Position numbers and translations under genes: made by a program. From NCBI RefSeq assembly GCF_029867415.1, contig NC_081185.1:44400766-44464765 (forward strand): 64,000 nucleotides of DNA, given 5' to 3'. Origin of the DNA: Vicia villosa. Its lineage: Eukaryota; Streptophyta; Magnoliopsida; Fabales; Fabaceae. Of the stretch, positions 12,978 through 22,888 are shown piece by piece. Position 1 is the first letter of the stretch, and every line of letters starts with the position of its first letter. Below the pieces are notes generated by a model. The model was not told where the DNA came from, made no database searches, and saw nothing but the letters and a program-made list of their open reading frames with translations.

Positions 12978-13383
12978 CGCACACAAAAAGGGAAGCAAGA
13001 AGAACACAATGAAATTGGTTATAAACTGTTATTCTTTAATTTCTCTTTGAAACAAGATTACAAGTGTTACAGAATAACAAATAACCTCTCTCGCCCTAAA
13101 TAGGATTTGTAGTGTGCAATGATGAGAGACTAGTATGCTATTTAGAATAAAAATAACATACGAGACTAATGGGTTTTTACACCTATTACACAAGCTAACT
13201 TAGGGAACAAAATAACTTAAACAATTGGGCATAACAAATAGGTCCAATTAGACATGCTAATAATCCTAGCATACTTCAACTACAACATGTGAATGGACTT
13301 CGACGACATGCTAATTTCCTTTAGAATTATCGAACCAAAAATCTACCCTTCGACCCTACTAGAGTTTGATCCAATATCTCACA
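12978..13383 (-). mobile_element. Copia LTR A (start truncated)
   Basis: Collinear with LTR B at 13605-14079, sharing the stretch around GAAATTGGTTATAAA and the TTCAAAGAGAAA...AAGATTACAAGTG segment. Its first ~50-60 bp are missing relative to B and C. It ends TCTCACA, so on the minus strand it starts TGTGAGA. The next bases on plus (AATATCCCCCTTAG) complement a polypurine tract. Confidence 0.8.
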
Positions 13384-13604
13384 AATATCCCCCTTAGAAC
13401 CAACTCTATAACATCAAGGGAATAAACTAGCTTTCTTCATGTAGCTTTATCAACTGCATACCCTTCAACACTTCTAAACAGCCCTGCTAAACCAGTAGGA
13501 CTTTCATCTTTAAGCGCCACAGACCTAAATTGTTCACTCAAGTGAATTTTTCAATCGGATACTTTGATGATGACATCTTCTCCATGCTCACCGTACTAAT
13601 TTAT
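13384..13604 (-). pseudogene. Internally deleted copia body 1 (gag start joined to polypurine tract)
   Basis: About 220 bp between LTRs A and B. On the minus strand, an ATG at 13576 opens MSSSKYPIEKF, then a stop, then GLWRLKMKVLLV. This is the N-terminus typical of plant Ty1/copia Gag (E-K-F-x-G-x-N-x-GLW-x-x-KM). After ~45 codons it joins directly to a G-rich tract, so the remaining gag, protease, integrase, RT and RNase H are deleted. It cannot encode a functional protein. Confidence 0.72.
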
Positions 13605-14079
13605 TGTGAAATCGATTTCAATGACAAAGTATAATAGGTTTATTTTCTTGCAAAGAAAACACACAAGGGTAGGAGAGAAGGAAGCAAGAAGAAAAAAATG
13701 AAATTGGTTATAAAATTTTATTCTTTACTTTCTCTTTGAAACAAGATTACAAGTGTTATAGAATAACAAATAACCTCTCTCACCATAATTAGAATTTGTA
13801 TTGTGCAATGATGAGAGACTACTATGCTATTTATAATAAAACAAGCATACTAAACTAATGAGCTTTTACACACAGACCCATTACATAAGCTAACTTAGGG
13901 AACAAGCTAACTTAAACAATTAAGCACAACAAACAGGCCCAATTGGACATGCTAACCATCCTAGCATACTTCGACTAAAACATGTGAACAGACTTCGGAG
14001 ACATGTTGATTTCCTATTGAATTATTGAACCAAGAAGCAACCCTTCGACCCTACTAGAGTTCGATCCAAGATCTCACTA
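13605..14079 (-). mobile_element. Copia LTR B (complete)
   Basis: About 475 bp starting TGTGAAATCGATTTC on plus. On minus it ends GATTTCACA, followed by AATTAGTACGGTGAGC, which sits where the tRNA primer site should be but matches TGGTATCAGAGC poorly. A TATA-like TTATAAATAGCATAG lies on the minus strand near 13825. Orientation is minus, judged from the gag fragment and G-rich tract. Confidence 0.82.
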
Positions 14080-14300
14080 ATCTCCCTATTGGAACAAAAT
14101 CTATTACATCAAAGGAACAAACTAGCTTTCTTCCTGTAGCTTTATCAACTGCATGCCCTTCAACGATTCTGCACAACTTTGCTAAACCAGTAGGACTTTC
14201 ATCTTCAAGCGTCACAGACCAAAATTGTTCACTCCAGTGATTTTTTTCAATCTGATACTTTGATGACAACATCTTCTCCACACTCACTGCACCAATTTAC
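14080..14300 (-). pseudogene. Internally deleted copia body 2
   Basis: Same architecture as 13384-13604, about 220 bp. On the minus strand an ATG at 14272 opens MLSSKYQIEKN; downstream motifs are blurred by small indels and it runs open into the LTR. Both bodies share the same internal deletion, so they derive from one deleted element. Confidence 0.7.
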
Positions 14301-14772
14301 TGTGAAATCTATGCCAAGAACAAAGTATAATAGGTTTATTTTCTTGTAAAGAAAACCCACAAGATAGGAAAGAGGAAAGTAACAAGAACACAATGAAATT
14401 GGCTATAACATTTATTCTTTACTTTCTCTTTGAAACAAGATTACAAGTATTACAGAATAACAAATAACCTCTCTCACCCTAATTAGGATTTGGCGTGTGC
14501 AATGAATAGAAACTAGTATGCTATTTATAATAAAACTAACATACTAAACTAATGTGATTTTACACACACACCCATTACATAAGCTAACTTAGGGAACAAG
14601 TTAACTTAAACAATTAGGCATAACAAACAGGCCCAATTTGACATGCTAACAATCCTAGCATACTTCAACTACAACATGTGAATAGACTTTGACAACATGC
14701 TAATTTCATGTCGAATTATCGAACCAAGAAGCTACCCTTCGATCCTACTAGAGTTCGATATAATATATCATA
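14301..14772 (-). mobile_element. Copia LTR C
   Basis: Starts TGTGAAATC on plus like LTR B and is collinear with it. The last few bases are degraded (ATCATAAATT where B and A read TCTCAC). It abuts LINE-derived sequence, so the copia array probably inserted into the LINE or its remains. Confidence 0.78.
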
Positions 14773-14789
14773 AATTTAAATAAGGTATT

Positions 14790-15545
14790 ATCATTATAAA
14801 GTATCAAAGGCTTTTGTGAAGTCTATCTTCAAAGTCATTTTACCTCTAAAGGATTTCTTGTAAGTGTAAGAGGTCTATACTGTTATATAGAATGTTCTCT
14901 ATTTAGTTTAGTTATCAAAGTCACAATGATTGAATTGAGATAAGGAAGGATCCAACTTGTTCAAAGAATTGGTTCACTGAATTTATCACATCAGTTGCTA
15001 TTATATCCTAATAAGATTGGAGAACATCCCCCAAAGCCATCAGGGTCTAGAGTAGAATTACCATCCATATGTTGAGCCATTTTAGTGAGATATATATTAT
15101 TCACATGAGTTATAAGTTGTGAGATAGTTATTTGTACAATATTAGTATAAGTGCAATTGTTTCTGAACTAAACAATTTTTGTAGAAGTTAATACATGATT
15201 ATCAAATCAAATTCTCTCCTCTAAAAAAAATATTGACATGCCTCAATCTAGGTATTTTGTTTCTAGCATATATCAATTTAATTGTGTAGGGAACAAACTT
15301 TATATTCCTATCTCCATCCTTAAACCACATATTCCTTACCTTGTTCCTCCAAAGCTGATCGTGCATATGCAATATCTAATTTAACAGAAGTTGAGAATTT
15401 TTCTCCAATCCACAATCATTATTGTAACTTGCACCATTCATCAAACTCTGTATCCTAGTAACTTCATCAATGGCTTGAGTGACTTTAAGATGAATATTTT
15501 CAAATATCTCTTTGTTCCATTTCTTAAGAATCTATTTAAGAGATA
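14790..15545 (-). pseudogene. L1-type LINE reverse transcriptase fragment, broken
   Basis: Minus-strand translation in shifting frames gives a recognisable series for plant L1 (non-LTR) ORF2: WNKEIFENIHLK (near 15510), RNMWFKDGDRN (near 15340), a segment close to GPDGFGGxFYQxxWDII (near 15020-15050), VNQFFEQ, and MTLKIDFTKAFDTL (near 14810-14850). These fit the segment leading into the RT domain, with a deletion before the RT core. Frames change between blocks and stops occur throughout, so it is a dead fragment. The copia LTR C abuts its downstream end. Confidence 0.78.
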
Positions 15546-15584
15546 TCAACTTAGTAGATAAAATAAACATGTGATTCAAGTTGA

Positions 15585-15730
15585 AAAGAAATGGAACAAA
15601 GTTGATATTTGAAAATATTCATCTTAAAGTCACTCAAGCCACTGATGAAGTTACTAGGATACAGAGTTTGATGAATGGTGCAAGTTACAATAATGATCGT
15701 GGATTGGAGAAAAATGCTCAACTTCTCTAT
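15585..15730 (+). pseudogene. Inverted partial copy of the LINE fragment
   Basis: The reverse complement of roughly 15383-15520 reappears here at about 90-95% identity by eye (for example AAAGTCACTCAAGCCA and GATACAGAGTTTGATGAATG). The two arms of ~140 bp are separated by ~65 bp, so a transcript across 15380-15730 could fold into a long hairpin. Confidence 0.82.
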
Positions 15731-16230
15731 CCCTTATAAAAAGTTGGGTAGTGTGCATTTAACCAATCTCAAGATCCCATTTAATTTTAATATATTTAAT
15801 TAATTATAAAATAGTACAATTATTTGTTGTTTCCAAGATATTTTACACTGAACATACCCAACTTCTTGAGTTTGACAGATAAGAATTCACATATAAAAAA
15901 ATCTTCATATTTCATTTCCTTCTTATGTAAGTTTAGTGACTATTCTATCAGTAGGGCCGTCTTTGAGGGTGTACAAGGCGACCTAAAACATAGGACCTCA
16001 CATTTTTTCATGTTTAAGTTATGGCAAAAAGGGCCTCCAGTTATATATTTCACTACTAGTTTACGATTAAATAGGGCCACTCAAAAGTTTGAGACGACTT
16101 TTTATGCCCTTACTATATCCGATTTAACTAGAATGAAGTTTATTTGTATAAATTGGGCTAATTTGACCAAATTGATCTCAAGAATTTCAAATAAATTATA
16201 CACAATTTTCGTTGTGATAAAATAAGATCT
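15731..16230 (+). other. Unassigned stretch, possible old hAT-type remnant
   Basis: Contains AGGGCCGTCTTTGAGGGTG near 15953 and a later GGGCCACTCAAAAG. This wording recurs in hAT-like elements of dicots in my memory, but I find no paired terminal repeats or target duplication. A 133-codon open stretch here has no recognisable domain and a low-complexity start. Confidence 0.3.
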
Positions 16231-16775
16231 TGATATAAAGACAAATCCAATAATTTTGACTCTTATTACTTACTCTAAAATCACTTTATTGGGGTATTAA
16301 TTTATAAAAGAAAACAGAATTATTTTTTAATCAGTTTTCTTATCAATATTATTAATGACGAGTATCTGTTATATGAATGACTAATCTCAACTAGAAAATT
16401 TGTTTGACAATTTTTAGTGAGGTCTTCCCTTTTAACCATATTTTATTTCACCAGAAGATTTGAACACTCACATGAAACATTTTAGAAGATACTCATACTA
16501 ATATAATTTAATGTTGGTTTTCCTATCTCTATCATGAAAGGCTAGATAAGAACTAAAAAATTAATGAAAGGTTGGTATAAAAAAATGAACTCTAATTACA
16601 TACCATTTTTTATGTATGGTCTATTCTATGAGCTAAAAGGACAAACATAATAATACATCAAATATAGTTCCTAAAATATTTAATAATTATTATAACTTTA
16701 GAGATGATTTTTTGCCACAAAATAATCATTTAAAACTATTTAATTGACGTAAACATGCCATGGGTATTTTTTTAC
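16231..16775 (+). promoter_or_regulatory. Upstream region of the NCR peptide gene
   Basis: About 550 bp of AT-rich DNA with no coding signal. NCR genes are normally driven by short proximal promoters active only in infected nodule cells. I cannot confirm specific published motifs by eye. The AAAACTATTTAATTGACG stretch at about 16733-16750 just before the TATA box is the most obvious place to look. Confidence 0.35.
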
Positions 16776-16783
16776 TATAAAAA
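16776..16783 (+). promoter_or_regulatory. TATA box of the NCR peptide gene
   Basis: TATAAAAA in the context TTTACTATAAAAAGTG, 52 bp upstream of the chosen ATG. This implies a short leader of about 20-25 nt. Confidence 0.6.
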
Positions 16784-16827
16784 GTGATCAAACAATTTAA
16801 CATTTATTACATGCAAAGGTGAAAACA

Positions 16828-17094
16828 ATGACTCAAACTCTCAAGATTGTTTATGTCGTGAGCCTTTTTATTACCCTGTTTATTTTTTTGGAGGAGGATG
16901 AAAGTAAGCCCATTCTCAATTATTATGTTGTTAATCTTATACACAATCTTTTAACGTTTTTTATAATATTTATTTATTTTTATTTTTTTATTACAGAACA
17001 ATGTGACACCGACGATGATTGTTATAAAAGATATGCAGATCATGCATATAACTTTTTTAGATGCATTGAACGCCGTTGTTATGGAGAAACGTAA
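16828..17094 (+). CDS. Nodule cysteine-rich (NCR) secreted peptide, two exons
   Basis: Exon 1 is 16828-16903, the intron 16904-16996 (93 bp, GTAAGC...TTACAG) and exon 2 16997-17094. Splicing gives a 57-residue peptide. Residues 1-22 are a hydrophobic signal peptide (TLKIVYVVSLFITLFIFLE). The mature part has four cysteines at 28, 34, 48 and 53 in the pattern C-x5-C-x13-C-x4-C, with QCDTDDDC matching the acidic motif after the first Cys in many NCRs. The intron splits signal peptide from mature peptide, as is usual in this family. The mature net charge is near zero. Family role: targeted to symbiosomes to control rhizobial differentiation, specific to IRLC nodules. Read without splicing, the frame stays open through the intron, so an unspliced product is possible. 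An upstream in-frame GTG at 16819 is not used; a short ATG frame at 16811-16822 stops at once. Function is inferred from architecture. Confidence 0.85.
   Translation: MTQTLKIVYVVSLFITLFIFLEEDESKPILNYYVVNLIHNLLTFFIIFIYFYFFITEQCDTDDDCYKRYADHAYNFFRCIERRCYGET
16904..16996 (+). other. Intron of the NCR peptide gene
   Basis: Canonical GTAAG donor and a T-rich tract ending TTACAG. Length 93 bp, a multiple of three, with no in-frame stop. Splicing at phase 1 restores a Lys codon before the first Gln-Cys. Confidence 0.8.
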
Positions 17095-17178
17095 TAATTT
17101 TCTTTTCGTAATATAATTTATTACTCTTAAAACTTCCTAACACTTTCATATATTTCTCCTATTTGAAAATTTCTTTTG

Positions 17179-17542
<364 letters not shown>

Positions 17543-17630
<88 letters not shown>
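17543..17630. repeat. (AT)n microsatellite
   Basis: About 88 bp of pure AT dinucleotide between two fold-back elements. Confidence 0.97.
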
Positions 17631-17633
<3 letters not shown>

Positions 17634-17845
17634 AGGGTTATATTGACTCCAAGAGTAAGTTATAATAACTTACTCCACATCTTGACCATTAATTCTTTTC
17701 AATCTAAAGGTTAAAAATAATAAGTCATTAAATGTGGAAAGAGAAAACTATTCCTTATTAATTTTAACCATTAGATTGAAAAGAATTAATGGTCAAGATG
17801 TGGAGTAAGTTATTATAACTTACTCTTGGAGTCAATATAACCCTC

Positions 17846-17847
<2 letters not shown>
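17631..17847. mobile_element. Fold-back MITE, 217 bp, flanked by (TA)n
   Basis: Begins AGGAGGGTTATATTGACTCC and ends with its exact complement. The terminal inverted repeats extend ~75-80 bp with few mismatches, leaving a short AT-rich centre. No coding capacity. Insertion into TA with (TA)n on both sides resembles Micron-type elements of rice, which lie in TA microsatellites; the family name is by analogy only. Confidence 0.85.

Positions 17848-17890
<43 letters not shown>
17848..17890. repeat. (AT)n microsatellite
   Basis: About 42 bp of AT dinucleotide between two fold-back elements. Confidence 0.95.
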
Positions 17891-17894
<4 letters not shown>

Positions 17895-18128
17895 GACGAC
17901 TCAAGTGAGAACACTTGGTTATTATGAGAAATGAGAACAATGAATCACGACCATTAAATTTTGATTTTGTTGATTTTAATGGATTTGATTGGTTTCTTTT
18001 TCTATGATCCTTAATATTTATTTTAAATCAAAATAGAAATAGAAATCAATCTAGTCCATTAAAATTTAATGGTCGTGATTCATTGTTCTCATTTCTCATA
18101 ATAACCAAGTGTTCTCACTTGAGTCGTC

Positions 18129-18132
<4 letters not shown>
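17891..18132. mobile_element. Fold-back MITE, family B copy 1, 242 bp
   Basis: AGGGGACGACTCAAGTGAG at the left pairs with CTCACTTGAGTCGTCCCCT at the right. The arms continue through AATGAATCACGACCATTAA. Same family as 18205-18446, with (AT)n on both sides. Confidence 0.87.

Positions 18133-18204
<72 letters not shown>
18133..18204. repeat. (AT)n microsatellite
   Basis: About 72 bp of pure AT dinucleotide separating two copies of the same MITE family. Confidence 0.97.
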
Positions 18205-18676
<472 letters not shown>

Positions 18677-18678
<2 letters not shown>

Positions 18679-19334
18679 TATCAAGTGACAGCATTTTTAA
18701 ATGAAAGATGAGAGGAAAAAATATCAATAATTGGATTCATCAAGAGAGAATTATTATTATATTCCTCTTTTGAGATTTATTATTTATTAAATTATTTTAT
18801 TGCAAAAGATATCGTATTTCTTTTATTACACTGAATTCATTATTTTAGTTTATATGATTTTCCATGAAATTGACTCTTACAAATAATTTTAGGTTTTGAT
18901 GAAAGTGGTGAAGAATAACAACGGTTTGTTTGATGCATGGCAAATCATGGAAATAAAAGGGGTTTAAAAGTATAATTAATTAAATTATTTAATAATAATT
19001 TGGTCACAATACTTTTATGTATTATTTATATTTTGTAACTGAATTTAAAGTAGGGGAGGGAGGTTTTTCCCCACATAATAATTAATTAAATTATCATTAA
19101 TGTTAATTAGTTATACTTTATGAATTAAATTTAAAAAATATCAATTTTATTTTCAATATTGACAAATATAATTTTACCTTTTTTTTATTTTTAAAAATAA
19201 ACCGTAAAATTAGTTGTTTTATTTTTGATTTAATTGAAATACATCGATGTTGTAAAATTTTTTTACACTATCAATTAATTACAATCGTTGATTTATTTTA
19301 AAATGTTAACTTTAATTTTAACGTTCTTTAAATA
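18677..19334. other. AT-rich intergenic DNA
   Basis: I see no coding exon, RNA gene or clear element ends. Confidence 0.5.
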
Positions 19335-19620
19335 TTCCCTCTTTTCCAAAATAAGTGTCCAATTATAAAAATTATTTGTCCTAAAATAAATGGGGCTTTT
19401 AATTTTCAATGCAATTTTAGATCTTATATTTCAATTGTACCCTCTAACTAATATTTATAATTTATTATTTATCTCACCTAGCATTAATGATAATTAAAAT
19501 AAACCAAACATCAATAATGATAATTTGGTAAAATTATTCTTCTCTCTTTCATTTAACACATTTTTTAATCTCGGTATAAAAGTGTCAAATATGACACTTA
19601 TTGTAGGACAGAGGAGTGAT
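19335..19620. mobile_element. Degenerate Stowaway-like MITE
   Basis: The left end TTCCCTCTTTTCCAAAATAAG and right end GACACTTATTGTAGGACAG are imperfect complements. Both resemble the Stowaway terminal consensus CTCCCTCCGTCCCAAAATAA, and TA flanks each side. No coding capacity. Confidence 0.65.
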
Positions 19621-19719
19621 ATATTTGAATGGTTATAATGCATAACAATGACAATTCTTTATTTTACTATTGTTTTTCATTAAGTTATAACATTTTTTAG
19701 CGTAAATGTGATCACCTCG

Positions 19720-20168
19720 TAGGAATGGCAATGGGCAAAGTCTGGATAGGGTACTATAATAACTATACCCATACTCGTATCCGTTTACCTGCATTTCTTA
19801 TAAAAACCATTGATCAATTGTAATTTATCATGTCATTTTAATATTTTAACAATACTTAAAAAAATCAAGAATGATATTGTTAAGTCAGAAATAAACAATG
19901 ACTTCTATTAAAACGAGTACAAGTTTAATAGTTATGTATTTAATAAAATTGATAAGCATACATGTGTTTATAATAATAAAAATAAAAATATATAAATACA
20001 TATTGGGCGGGTTGGGTACTAAGGTACATGTGCTCGTACCCATACTCGCTTATTTTCATAAGTAATTGTCCATGCCCATGTCAATATCCAATATACGGAT
20101 TTTTACCCTATCTAATGTAAATGATTTTTTATAGGACATGTTGAAAATGGGTAGCATTGTCATCCCTA
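19720..20168. mobile_element. Non-autonomous hAT-like element, 449 bp
   Basis: Ends TAGGAATGGCAATGGG and GCATTGTCATCCCTA are imperfect inverted repeats. The flanks TCACCTCG (19712-19719) and TCACCCTG (20169-20176) look like a decayed 8-bp target duplication, the size used by hAT transposases. No open frame. Confidence 0.6.
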
Positions 20169-20176
20169 TCACCCTG

Positions 20177-20639
20177 TTAAATAAAAATAAACATCATATC
20201 AAAGTAGAAAATAGTTATTTTGATTTATTTGAGTCTTGAAAAACATTTAGTTTTAGTTAAAAGTTTAGAAAAAATTTATAATTTTTTATTTATAAATATC
20301 AATTTATTTTATTAATAAATAAATATAAATAAATAATTATATTAGAGATTTAACTCTAAATCACCCATTTATCTCATCAACTACCTAACTAAGAATTAAA
20401 CATACCACCAAACACCCTAAATTATCCTTAATGACAAAAATATTAACCCTGCAAAAAGCCCTTTATTGTAATTTGTTAAATCAAAGTTTTATTCTCACTA
20501 TTCACCAATCATATTCCTCCAAGTGGCACTCCCCTTTCAATATTCTTATTGGGTGTTTCCTAATATCCATTGGGTTTCACAATTTGATCTTTTAACCGGA
20601 AAACAATTTCCCCCACTCATCATTTTGAATTTTGAAAAC
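20177..20639. other. AT-rich flank, possible promoter of the following gene
   Basis: No element ends or coding exons recognised. A 79-codon open stretch at 20523-20762 overlaps the CT-rich leader and is probably not translated. Confidence 0.35.
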
Positions 20640-21008
20640 CGAGTGCTTGTCTCTCTCTTCCTCTCTTCTCTCTTTCCCTCCCCATACCCTAGAAAAACCA
20701 ATACTTTCCCCTCATCTCCAGTAACCTCCGCACTCCCTTCATCAACCTCGGCGTATTTCTAGACTGGTCGGAGGCACGAATTTTCATACTTTAACCTTAA
20801 TCACTTTCATTTCATTCTTCATCCCTTCATACTTCTTCCTTGTCACATAAACCATACGGAGCAAAATACCACCGCCGGTTCGGCTGAACAGCCGTAAGGT
20901 AACACCGTTATTCATCCCTTCCGAGTTCTTCCCTTTTACATCTTCATATGCAACGCAATGATTGTTCTTTCCTTCTTGGTGTTCATTTTTTTCAGCAAGT
21001 TTTTGAAA
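20640..21008 (+). promoter_or_regulatory. CT-rich 5' leader with a leader intron
   Basis: CTCTCTCTTCCTCTCTTCTC at about 20650-20675 is typical of plant 5' untranslated leaders. A likely leader intron runs from GTAACACC (20899) to TTTTTTCAG (20995), 14 nt before an ATG at 21009. This places the transcript on the plus strand, ahead of the exons at 21009-21042 and 21321-21397. Confidence 0.45.
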
Positions 21009-21397
21009 ATGTCAGCTTTACCCCTTTCTTCTACAAATTCCTGTAAGTGCATCACATCCCTTTACTACCTTTTTTATCTTCATGTCTCTCTCTCAAATAA
21101 TTTTTTAATAATGTAAATTTCTGAAAGCAATATTTGAACATTAGACATCTGCAAATCTCAAAGAAGGATAACGCAAGTTATGAGATGGTGAAGTTGCAAT
21201 GATGACAGATCTGTTCGTTGATTCTCGCAGTAGTGGAAAATGATAAGGTTTATGGTTTGATTTCTTATCATTACATTTTTATTTGTTTTTTGAATCTCTT
21301 TTTTATCTTATTCTCTTTAGATACTGGAGGGTATATAATACCATCACCAGATATTGATGATGAAGATTATGACAATGATCCTTTTGCACCGAAGAAG
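21009..21397 (+). pseudogene. Unidentified plant gene, exons 1-2
   Basis: Exon 1 is 21009-21042 (ATG, then a GTAAGT donor), encoding MSALPLSSTNS. Exon 2 is 21321-21397 (acceptor CTCTTTAG, donor GTAACTTG), encoding an acidic stretch with IIPSPDIDDEDYDNDPFAPK. The phases join exactly: one base left over from exon 1 plus two at the start of exon 2. Exon 2 ends in phase 0, matching the exon at 33650. An extra exon between 21150 and 21240 cannot be excluded. I do not recognise the protein. Marked as a pseudogene because the downstream part has a damaged splice site and the gene is split by retrotransposons. Confidence 0.42.
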
Positions 21398-21620
21398 GTA
21401 ACTTGCACGAATCTGTTATGAAATTGTTGTATTTTGCTTAGTATATTACGGATTATGGTATTCTGTCAGGAAGTTCATTGTGTTGGTTTAATAGTTTATG
21501 AATAAGTGATTATGGTATTTCGTCGGTTAGAGATTAGCAACAACTCAATTTGGTTTTAGGTTTGAGATTGTAAAAACTGAATGTAACTAACTGTAATACA
21601 GTGAACTGACTTTATCGAAA

Positions 21621-22888
21621 TGTCGCGGTAAGCAAGAGTCGCCACCGACTTTTATTTTATCCAAATATCAGAAAGGCTAAAAGAACAGGAAAAAACTTTT
21701 AAATAAAAACTGAGTTCGAGGGGTAATTATGCAAAGGGAAGGTGTAAGGCACCCTTTGCATCCATGGTTTTCCATGGGCTCTTAATTGCTTTGCTCTTTG
21801 AAGAAAAAGTGTAGAAATGAAATAAGACTTTAGCTTGTAAATAAGCGTAGCTTTTTGAAAGTATTTTTGAGAAAAGGGTAGAAAAAGATTTTAGCCAGAG
21901 CAAGGCAATTAGGAGCAATTACCTTAATATTTGTAGAAAAGTTCTTGTAGCCTTTCAGGGCTATCCCTGCCATAGGAGGGCAAGGAAGTCCTTTGATTTG
22001 GAGGTTGAAGGATCATCGAAATATCGTTCGCCATAAGACTGTCCCATGCCATAGAGAGGCAGGTAGTCTAAGGGAAGGATCAGAATAGCCTTTCGTTTAG
22101 GAAACCAGAGGATACCTCAGCCCTTCGTAGGCAACTTCCGAGGGACGAGATCATATTTAATGTATCGAAGGCAGCACCATTAGGGACTTATGATCTTTGC
22201 ATTAGTCGAGGCAACATGGCTGAGGTATCCTCGTATTCGAGGGACAAGGCTATTCTGCAAAAAACACAAGGCAACAGGCAACAAGAGGGGTACCATAAAA
22301 GGTGCGTGGGTGCAACAATCACATGATCAGATTCGATTATATTATCTTGTAATTAGGTGATTAACATTTATCACTCCCTAGGATTACTAACCACATCAAC
22401 TAATATGGGGAAGGGGAAAAAGAAACCAGCGGGGGAAAGGGAGAAAGAAGCCAGCGGATCAATAATGCAATAGGTCTAAACAAGTAATAATTATAAAAAA
22501 AGTAAATCAGGGTTTTAGGGTTACCGACTATTGAGCTTTGGCGGTTGGCTAACCTTGAAAAATTGGAAAAGGAAAAAAAATAAACACGAAGGGGTGAGTG
22601 TATGACTAATTCAATGACAATTAAGGCTACCCTAATTTGATGAAAGAAACAAAATAAAATAGAATGAATATTTAAAATAAATATGAAATAGGACTTAGCT
22701 TTTGATTTGATCTGATATGGTTCGTAGCCTCGGGGTTAACCCTGAAAAAATGGCAAAGCAAAGGTAGACAGAAAAGGAAGTGAGTGTAGGCGGAGTTCAT
22801 TATATTTGAAGGCAAACCCTAATTTTAAATCAAATAAAAAATATTTAAATAAGGTTTAAGTCGGGACTTAGCTTCGTAGTAGGCGTGG
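21621..22888 (-). mobile_element. Ogre-like Ty3/gypsy LTR, left part
   Basis: Begins TGTCGCGGTAAGCAAGAGTC and continues with GCCACCGACTTTTATTTTAT, wording I associate with the 3' end (on minus) of Ogre/Tat-type LTRs in Fabeae. Its other end at 33622 reads GGGGTATGACA, so the minus-strand LTR would start TGTCATACCCCAAAATTTGC. Without the nested gypsy element the LTR is about 4.05 kb. I see no internal region or second LTR, so it looks like a solo LTR. Flanks TCGAAA and CTAACG do not show a clear target duplication. Confidence 0.55.

Noticed and set aside
20523..20762. 79-codon frame in the CT-rich region
   Set aside because: It coincides with a pyrimidine-rich untranslated leader; composition (Ser, Pro, Phe, Leu) follows from the CT bias.
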